11,560 bases of DNA, taken from Deltaproteobacteria bacterium (GTDB taxonomy: Bacteria > Desulfobacterota_B > Binatia > UBA9968). Made by a program: the position numbers and the translations under genes. Under the pieces are notes generated by a model. That model had not been told where the DNA came from, searched no databases, and saw only the letters and a program-made list of their open reading frames with translations. Positions 7,669-11,560 of the stretch are shown piece by piece (the stretch's first letter is position 1; every line of letters starts with the position of its first letter). The DNA lies in the NCBI GenBank assembly GCA_016193385.1, contig JACPSF010000024.1, positions 1 to 11,560 of the forward strand, in the 5' to 3' direction.

Positions 7669-7722
7669 ATGAAGAAGGCTATCTTTGCCATAAGCGGCGC
7701 GTTTCCCTTCCTGGCTTCATAA
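7669..7722 (+). other. 17-codon signal-peptide-like stub after the regulator
   Basis: Five bases after the regulator stop, an ATG opens MKKAIFAISGAFPFLAS and stops at TAA (7720-7722). Two lysines followed by a hydrophobic run look like the beginning of an exported protein. There is no good ribosome binding site and no recognisable continuation in other frames, so it may be chance, a leader peptide, or the remnant of a lost gene. Confidence 0.2.
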
Positions 7723-7865
7723 AAATCCCTGCGAGCTTTTCATCCGCCAGCATCTCGCGGTTTAGCGTCTATCGGGACGGAACTCTCCAATTGAGGCCTT
7801 CATTTTGCCTGGGCTGAAATCCATATCCATATAGGAGATCTGGTCGGCTTATTTTTGAAGCGTCT

Positions 7866-7912
7866 CCTGTCAGGGGTTTCCCCCACAAAAAAATATGATT
7901 TTCCCTGATAGG
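7866..7912. promoter_or_regulatory. 10-bp inverted repeat flanking an A-rich TATGAT motif
   Basis: CCTGTCAGGG (7866-7875) can pair with CCCTGATAGG (7903-7912) over all ten positions, one being a G-U wobble, leaving a 27-base loop with AAAAAAATATGAT (7887-7899). Each arm is also nearly self-palindromic (CCTG-T-CAGG; CCT-GAT-AGG), with centres about 38 bases apart. It could be a double operator for the neighbouring response regulator or a leader hairpin. It lies 89 bases upstream of the preferred start of the next gene. Confidence 0.45.
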
Positions 7913-7986
7913 CAAGATCTTCCGCCTGGGATAAAAACATCTGGCTATGTAGGACGTGGAAAAGACCATGGAGATTTCTTCAAAGG

Positions 7987-7994
7987 AAAGGAGG
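7987..7994 (+). promoter_or_regulatory. Ribosome binding site fixing the GTG start at 8001
   Basis: AAAGGAGG lies 6 bases before GTG 8001-8003. The frame is open further upstream (GTG 7956, ATG 7968), but those starts have only weak sites, so this element decides the start of the CnaB-like protein. Confidence 0.8.
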
Positions 7995-8000
7995 CGACAA

Positions 8001-8723
8001 GTGGGAGGGGCGAAAAAACTTTTTGGTAGCTCTATTTTTCTTTTATCCTTCTTTTTGTCGGTGCTGTTTTTAACTCTCCTTGCTGGTTTTAGCGGAGTCG
8101 TGTGGCCCGCGGAGGCTGCGCCTCCTCAAGACGGGATCTTGCTCAGGTACCGGGGCCAGGTGCTGGAGGAGACAGATGAGTATGTAATCATCAAGCTTCG
8201 GAAAGCCGATATCGAGTTGATCCGAGATCGCTCCAGGCTGGGCGACAGTAAGAATCAAGACCCAGAGCGGAAAGTAGGCACTGAGAAATCTCTTTATCTT
8301 GAACGTGAGGCCGTCAACCGACTGAAAGAGGAGCTGAAAAAAGAGTTAAAGGCCGATGTTCAAGAAGAGATGCATAAACAGGGTGTTAAAAGGGAAGACG
8401 GATCTGTTGAGGGACGGATCCTTTTGGGAGGCATTGGCCTAGCTGGCTGCCGCGTTAAGCTCATGCGGGCCCCCCAGTCCTCTTCATTTCAGGGGATCTT
8501 CAAAGAGTTGAAGCAAGGCGATGAGTTTGAAACCGTTACGAATGAAGATGGGGGATACGCTTTTCGCGAGATCCCAGTGGGTGATTATCAATTGCAATGG
8601 CTTCCCAAGGGGGGAGACAGTTGGATCCGCCGGCTCACGGAAAGACCGGACGTGACGGTTCAAAAGGGCAAGACCTTCCATGCAAGAGATGTGGATTTAG
8701 CGAAGCGGGTCATTAGCGGCTAG
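8001..8723 (+). CDS. Exported protein with Cna-B/carboxypeptidase-regulatory-like domain
   Basis: A 240-residue protein of unknown specific function, probably periplasmic or membrane-anchored. From the GTG start: a basic segment (GGAKK), a long hydrophobic stretch (about 12-35), and a likely cleavage or anchor end at PAEAAPP. A short beta-rich motif follows (GILLRYRGQVLEETDEYVIIKLRKADIELI, about 45-75), reminiscent of small SH3/Sm-like segments with EETDEYV. Next is a charged helix likely to form a coiled coil (LEREAVNRLKEELKKEL, about 100-116), then a beta-sandwich (about 134-236) with GSVEGRILL...GCRVKLM...TNEDGGYAFREIPVGDYQLQW, the hallmark of carboxypeptidase-regulatory/Cna-B-like folds. 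One free Cys (150) is present. Only 44 bases separate it from the cytochrome-porin gene, so they are probably co-transcribed. A scaffold or assembly role for the redox proteins is a guess. A start at GTG 7956 would add 15 residues. Confidence 0.82.
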   Translation: MGGAKKLFGSSIFLLSFFLSVLFLTLLAGFSGVVWPAEAAPPQDGILLRYRGQVLEETDEYVIIKLRKADIELIRDRSRLGDSKNQDPERKVGTEKSLYLEREAVNRLKEELKKELKADVQEEMHKQGVKREDGSVEGRILLGGIGLAGCRVKLMRAPQSSSFQGIFKELKQGDEFETVTNEDGGYAFREIPVGDYQLQWLPKGGDSWIRRLTERPDVTVQKGKTFHARDVDLAKRVISG

Positions 8724-8767
8724 CCAAGACGGGATACAAGATAAAAAGGAACCGAAAGGAGATTGAG

Positions 8768-10093
8768 GTGAAAAGGAAGACTTTAGTATGGGTGATTCCA
8801 CTGGTTTTTTTGTTTCTTATAGGCCTTTTTGTTAAAGAGGGGCACGCCGTTCCTCCATTTTCAAGAAAATACCAGGTCAGCTGCAGCCTATGTCACAATC
8901 CTCCTCCTGCACTCAACGAGTTCGGCGAAGCCTTTAGACTTGCCGGCTTCAGGATTCCTGATGGAGAGGAGATCTTTATCAAGTCCCAACCGGTTGCGTT
9001 AGAGCCAGAGGCTTACAAGAAGGTCTGGCCAGAGCAGATCTATCCAACGACTATACCCGGGCTACCGGCTGTGGGCTTTCGCGCCATTATAGACGCGAAT
9101 ATCGACACCGGCGGTACAGGGGCTGCCCGGAGCACATTTAAGTTTCCAGAGGAGGTGGAGATCCTAACCGCTGGGAGTTTCGGGGATAGCGCGTCGTTCT
9201 TTGGTGAAATTGAGATCGAGGGCGGGGAAGTTGGAACCGAGCCCTGGGTACGATTTGAGAGGATCTTTGGCACCTCGCTTCTTAATCTGAAGGCCGGCGC
9301 GGTTGGGGCACATACCTTGGGGCTTCCCGGAGGGCTGGATTCCGAACGGACCACCAGGAACCGATACCTTTACGGGGACTGGCGGATGCCTAATCCTGGA
9401 GGGTTTACGAATAGGAATCAATTCCGGCTTCGGAATGGTCAACCGGGGTTGGAGTTAAGCGGATACCAAAGGAGTTGGAAGTACGCTCTCGGTGTGGTTA
9501 ATGGAAACGACGGAAGCGTAGATGACAATAACAGCGCCAAAGACGGCTTTCTCCAATTTGCCGCAAAAATAGGAGGTATCGGTTACGATGGCTCTAAACC
9601 GGCCGGGAAGGATTTCTGGTCAGAAAACTCCCTTCAGCTCGGGCTTTTCTCGTATTGGGGTCAGGCCAGAATAACCCGCAGCGGTAGGGATAGGACAGAC
9701 GCGTTCTACCGGCTGGGACCGGATATCCGCTTCCGTAGCGCAAATCTTAATCTTGGAGCCGGCTATCTGTTCGGTCGAAACAATCGCCCTTATGGAACCC
9801 TTTCGAGCGCATCCGTTGATTCGAACGGTTGGTTTGTCGACGGGATTTACCGTTTGTATCCTTGGCTGTTCGGCGCGCTGCGTTACGAGGGCCTTCGCGT
9901 TGATGTCCCAGTAGGAATCAGCGCAACAGATGATCGTCGGACTCGGATCGTTCCTAGTATTTCGGCCCTGATTCGAGCCAATATCAGGTTCATTGCCGAA
10001 GGCCGTTTTTATACGGCAGATACCAGTAATATTAGTGGGACGCAGAAAAACGACGGTGATGGAATTGTCATGAGGCTTGATTTCGCATACTGA
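8768..10093 (+). CDS. Monohaem cytochrome c fused to outer-membrane beta-barrel
   Basis: A 441-residue outer-membrane redox protein. The signal peptide (MKRKTLVWVIPLVFLFLIG...KEGHA) is cleaved near residue 27. It is followed at once by a small haem segment: PFSRKYQVSCSLCHNPPPALNEFGEAFRLAGFRIP, with the single CXXCH at 39-43. The rest (about 90-441) has alternating beta strands, many Gly/Arg/Tyr residues and YRLYPWLFGALRYEG, and ends MRLDFAY, an aromatic C-terminus typical of beta-barrels inserted by the BAM machinery. The short N-terminal haem plus barrel is the layout of Cyc2-type porin-cytochromes, which carry electrons across the outer membrane (for example from Fe(II)); relatives with the FxRKYxxSCxxCH start are common in sediment bacteria. 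Iron oxidation here is not shown. Start GTG 8768 has AAAGGAG (8755-8761) 6 bases ahead. No lone-electron partner is encoded except the downstream cytochrome. Confidence 0.88.
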   Translation: MKRKTLVWVIPLVFLFLIGLFVKEGHAVPPFSRKYQVSCSLCHNPPPALNEFGEAFRLAGFRIPDGEEIFIKSQPVALEPEAYKKVWPEQIYPTTIPGLPAVGFRAIIDANIDTGGTGAARSTFKFPEEVEILTAGSFGDSASFFGEIEIEGGEVGTEPWVRFERIFGTSLLNLKAGAVGAHTLGLPGGLDSERTTRNRYLYGDWRMPNPGGFTNRNQFRLRNGQPGLELSGYQRSWKYALGVVNGNDGSVDDNNSAKDGFLQFAAKIGGIGYDGSKPAGKDFWSENSLQLGLFSYWGQARITRSGRDRTDAFYRLGPDIRFRSANLNLGAGYLFGRNNRPYGTLSSASVDSNGWFVDGIYRLYPWLFGALRYEGLRVDVPVGISATDDRRTRIVPSISALIRANIRFIAEGRFYTADTSNISGTQKNDGDGIVMRLDFAY

Positions 10094-10202
10094 GGCTCCG
10101 CCCTATGCCCTAAGAGGTAAGAGCGGATTCGTGAAAGCCCTGGGGTGGGGGGGGCAAGAGAGAGTTCCGGCTGCGCGGAAGACGCGCCTCGGCTCTTTAC
10201 TG

Positions 10203-10210
10203 AAGGGAGG
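10203..10210 (+). promoter_or_regulatory. Ribosome binding site fixing the cytochrome c start
   Basis: AAGGGAGG sits 9 bases before GTG 10220-10222. The reading frame extends to GTG 10145 inside a poly-G tract, but that version lacks a site and would put a charged, non-hydrophobic tail before the signal peptide. Confidence 0.7.
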
Positions 10211-10219
10211 AACAGAAAA

Positions 10220-10591
10220 GTGGTCGGAAAACGGGGAGCATCAGTCACCTGTTTTGCGTTGTTGGTCGCCAGCTTGAGTGCAATCCTAACTGCGATTCCG
10301 GCGTTCTCTGAGGACGAGGCTAGGAGCATATTCGAAAAGTCTTGTGCGAGCTGCCATGGAGCTAAGGCAAGAGGAGATGGTCTTATGTCGGCTTCCTTCC
10401 CAGTTAAACCGAAAGACTGGTCGGATTGCAGCCAGATGAAGGGTGTGACCGACGATACACTCCTCAGCATAATCAAGAAGGGAGGGGCTGTTGCGGGCCG
10501 ATCGCCCCTAATGCCTGCCTGGGAAGGTGCCTTAAACGATCAGCAGATCCAGGGGCTTGTCTCGTATATACGAGGCTTCTGTAAGAAGTAG
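10220..10591 (+). CDS. Small periplasmic class I cytochrome c
   Basis: A 123-residue electron carrier. A signal peptide (MVGKRGASVTCFALLVASL..., ending around IPAFS) exports it to the periplasm. The haem is attached at C42-A-S-C45-H46 in FEKSCASCHGAKARGDG, followed by FPVKPKDW and a distal ligand Met98 in SPLMPAWEGALNDQQIQGLVSYIRGFC, the normal order for class I monohaem cytochromes of the c5/cbb3-subunit-like type. Two extra cysteines (70 and 121) could form a disulfide. It follows the cytochrome-porin by 126 bases on the same strand and is the natural periplasmic acceptor or donor for it. Start GTG 10220 is chosen from the ribosome binding site and the signal peptide. Co-transcription is likely but the gap is long enough for an internal promoter. 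Confidence 0.9.
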   Translation: MVGKRGASVTCFALLVASLSAILTAIPAFSEDEARSIFEKSCASCHGAKARGDGLMSASFPVKPKDWSDCSQMKGVTDDTLLSIIKKGGAVAGRSPLMPAWEGALNDQQIQGLVSYIRGFCKK

Positions 10592-10952
10592 ATCGGGATC
10601 AAAAACATTTACTTGTCATAGGCGCCAAGTTTTGGGCAAAAGGGGACGTTGATCCTCTGGTCCATGGGGTTTTTCTTCTCGGCTTATTCCTCGGCGGACT
10701 TCTGGCACGGACGAAGGACGAAGGGGTCAACGAAGGGGTCAAATCCGCTCTTGCGAAGGGGTCAAATCCGCTCTTGGCTCATTATTAGTTTGGGCTGCTT
10801 TCTGAATCGCTAACCCGACTAATTGGTCAACCCCTCCAGCACCGTTGGACTTAGAAGTCCCACCCTGATCCAGCAGAAAGCGAGAGAAGGACACCGCTGG
10901 AGTTAAAAAATCAAAGGCGGGCAGGCCGGACCAAGATTACCGGACCTTCATG
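10592..10952. other. Gene-free stretch between cytochrome c and vapC remnant
   Basis: 361 bases separating convergent reading directions. It holds the tandem repeat described separately, a small perfect hairpin (GGACTTAGAAGTCC, 10847-10860) and a plus-strand frame open from 10585 to a TAG near 10786 without a start codon. That frame would read a hydrophobic run (GVFLLGLFLGGLLAR) and may be the remnant of a small membrane protein or chance. No convincing terminator with a T tract follows the cytochrome gene; GGGGTTTTTCTTC near 10666-10678 has only a weak stem. Confidence 0.5.
10719..10776. repeat. Tandem 23-bp direct repeat, two full copies plus a partial
   Basis: Two identical, directly abutting 23-bp units lie at 10731-10753 and 10754-10776, each beginning CGAAGGGGTCAA and ending CCGCTCTTG. 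A third copy of only the first 12 bases is at 10719-10730, so the CGAAGGGGTCAA core occurs three times. The GGGGTCAAATC core resembles short repeats I associate with remnants next to REP-associated (IS200-like) transposase genes; no such gene is seen here. Confidence 0.92.
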
Positions 10953-11359
10953 TCAGACGTGGCCAACCTCTAAACTGAATCGCTTATGGCGACGGATGAG
11001 CAGAAAATCCTCTTCGTCCTTCGTGTAAACCGTAGCGCCGATCTGTAGGGCAGAGAGAGCGATCAAAGCGTCATTGAACAGAGTTGGGAGCTTCGATTTA
11101 TATCCGGGCTCTTTCCTGCCGATGTTCGCAAGAATCCGGCCGGCCTCGCCCCAGCTTGCATGAGTCGGTGTGACAGTCCGCATCGAGACACGAATCGTTG
11201 GACTACTCTGGTACCGAAGGGGTCTATAGCGCCCGCGTAAAGCTCTGCCGAAACGACAGAGCACAGATACGTGAAAGGCAGGCAATCGATGAGAAGACGG
11301 TATTCTTCGCTCTCAGACCCGCCCTGGATCGCATGGATATAAAGAAAAGATGGTCCCAC
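10953..11359 (-). pseudogene. VapC-type PIN-domain toxin, frameshifted and 5'-truncated
   Basis: Two leftward frames together rebuild one PIN-domain ribonuclease toxin. The upstream frame (from about 11359) reads PSFLYIHAIQGG...LPFTYLCSVVSAELYAGAID...VVQRFVSR; the other frame continues VTPTHASWGEAGRILANIG...LFNDALIALSALQIGATVYTKDEEDF...KRFSLEV and ends at TGA 10953-10955. Acidic residues of the middle (AELYAG) and end (LFNDALIA, TKDEEDF) of the active site remain. Two defects are visible: a small indel with loss of a few codons around 11178-11192, and loss of the first codons, including the catalytic Asp of the usual DTS start (GPSFLY where DTSFLY is expected). The 5' break coincides with the IS91-type fragment on the other strand. 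No antitoxin gene remains upstream. A sequencing error could explain the frameshift but not the missing start. Confidence 0.8.
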
Positions 11360-11560
11360 CTTATCAGGAAAGTCTATGAAACAGACCCGTTAACCTGTCC
11401 CAAGTGCCAAGGAGAGATGCGGATCATCAGCTTCATTGACCAGCCTGATGTGATTAAAAAAATTCTTCAACATTTAGGCCTTTGGGAAGAGTCCCACGCG
11501 CCTCCGGAGAAGAACCCAAGAAAAAAAGAGTTGACCTTCGATCCATCCTATAGCCAGCTA
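11333..11560 (+). pseudogene. IS91-type transposase C-terminal fragment, 5'-truncated
   Basis: A plus-strand frame, still open at the right edge, with the typical tail of IS91-group (Y2 rolling-circle) transposases: RWSHLIRKVYETDPLTCPKC, then GEMRIISFIDQPDVIKKIL and QHLGLWEE, followed by a low-complexity Pro/Lys/Glu stretch and FDPSYSQL. CPKC is half of the zinc-binding pattern in this region. The catalytic Y2 domain is missing: recognisable similarity begins around 11345-11351, exactly where the vapC remnant loses its start. The in-frame ATG at 11333 is inside the antisense of vapC and is probably not a real start. The tail should end shortly beyond the window. This is a dead mobile-element piece created by deletion or one-ended transposition. 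Confidence 0.82.

Larger units (their letters stand above)
7665..8000. other. Intergenic region between regulator and cytochrome cluster
   Basis: 336 bases with no supported full-length gene. It holds a 17-codon signal-peptide-like stub (7669-7722), a GCGAG...CTCGC inverted pair around 7728-7760, a repeated CCATAT near 7820, and a 10-bp inverted repeat at 7866-7912 enclosing an A7TATGAT motif. A leftward frame at 7769-7969 (66 codons) has no ribosome binding site and no recognisable family, and I do not call it. I could not identify a convincing -35/-10 pair or a terminator after the regulator gene. The next genes may be read from an activator-dependent promoter here or by read-through. Confidence 0.5.

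Noticed and set aside
7769..7969. 66-codon minus-strand frame in the regulator-cytochrome intergenic region
   Set aside because: No ribosome binding site, no recognisable family, and it covers the inverted repeat; kept only as an open frame.
7665..8000. Cyclic-di-GMP (GEMM) or similar riboswitch before the cytochrome genes
   Set aside because: Looked for the conserved GEMM core segments because these often precede cytochrome genes; they are not present.
10009..10476. 155-codon minus-strand frame across the cytochrome-porin/cytochrome c boundary
   Set aside because: It overlaps two well-supported haem protein genes and shows no recognisable motif or ribosome binding site.
10719..10776. CRISPR array
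   Set aside because: The repeat units directly abut with no spacers, there are only two full copies, and no cas genes are in the window.

Overview
The window looks like the chromosome of a diderm (Gram-negative) respiratory bacterium. It encodes an outer-membrane beta-barrel protein, periplasmic c-type cytochromes, a TRAP-type solute receptor and a NarX/NarL-like two-component pair. Base composition is mid-to-high GC, ribosome binding sites are classical AGGAGG types, and GTG starts are frequent. The lineage cannot be fixed from the sequence; NC10-like, deltaproteobacterial or other sediment/groundwater groups all fit.

Left part, minus strand. A TAXI-type TRAP solute-binding protein gene (1-644) runs off the left edge. 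About 450 bases without a convincing gene follow. Next is a two-gene toxin-antitoxin-like pair with a TumE/DUF6516 toxin (1099-1491) and a small upstream partner (1488-1718), and then a pair of M16 zinc peptidase genes (1900-4544). One M16 gene keeps the HXXEH...E zinc site and the other has lost every zinc ligand, so they probably form a catalytic/non-catalytic heterodimer in the periplasm.

Centre, plus strand. Divergent from the peptidases, and behind a recognisable promoter (TTGACA at 4612, TATGAT at 4633), lies a membrane sensor histidine kinase (TM, Cache-like sensor, TM, HAMP, GAF, HisKA_3, HATPase) that overlaps by 4 bases a NarL/FixJ response regulator gene (7020-7664).

Right-centre, plus strand. 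After a 336-base gene-free stretch containing a 10-bp inverted repeat come three exported proteins: a signal-anchored protein with a Cna-B/carboxypeptidase-regulatory-like domain (8001-8723), a monohaem cytochrome fused to an outer-membrane beta-barrel (8768-10093, Cyc2-like architecture) and a small class I cytochrome c (10220-10591). Together they resemble an electron-transfer module across the outer membrane, placed directly after a sensor/regulator pair that may control it.

Right edge. This is a decayed accessory zone: a tandem 23-bp repeat, a frameshifted and 5'-truncated VapC/PIN toxin pseudogene (minus strand), and, fused head-on to it, the 5'-truncated C-terminal part of an IS91-type transposase (plus strand) that continues past the window end.

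The most interesting item is the two-component system followed by the cytochrome-porin, CnaB-like and cytochrome c genes. The individual families are known, and the claim that they form one regulated electron-conduit system is inference.
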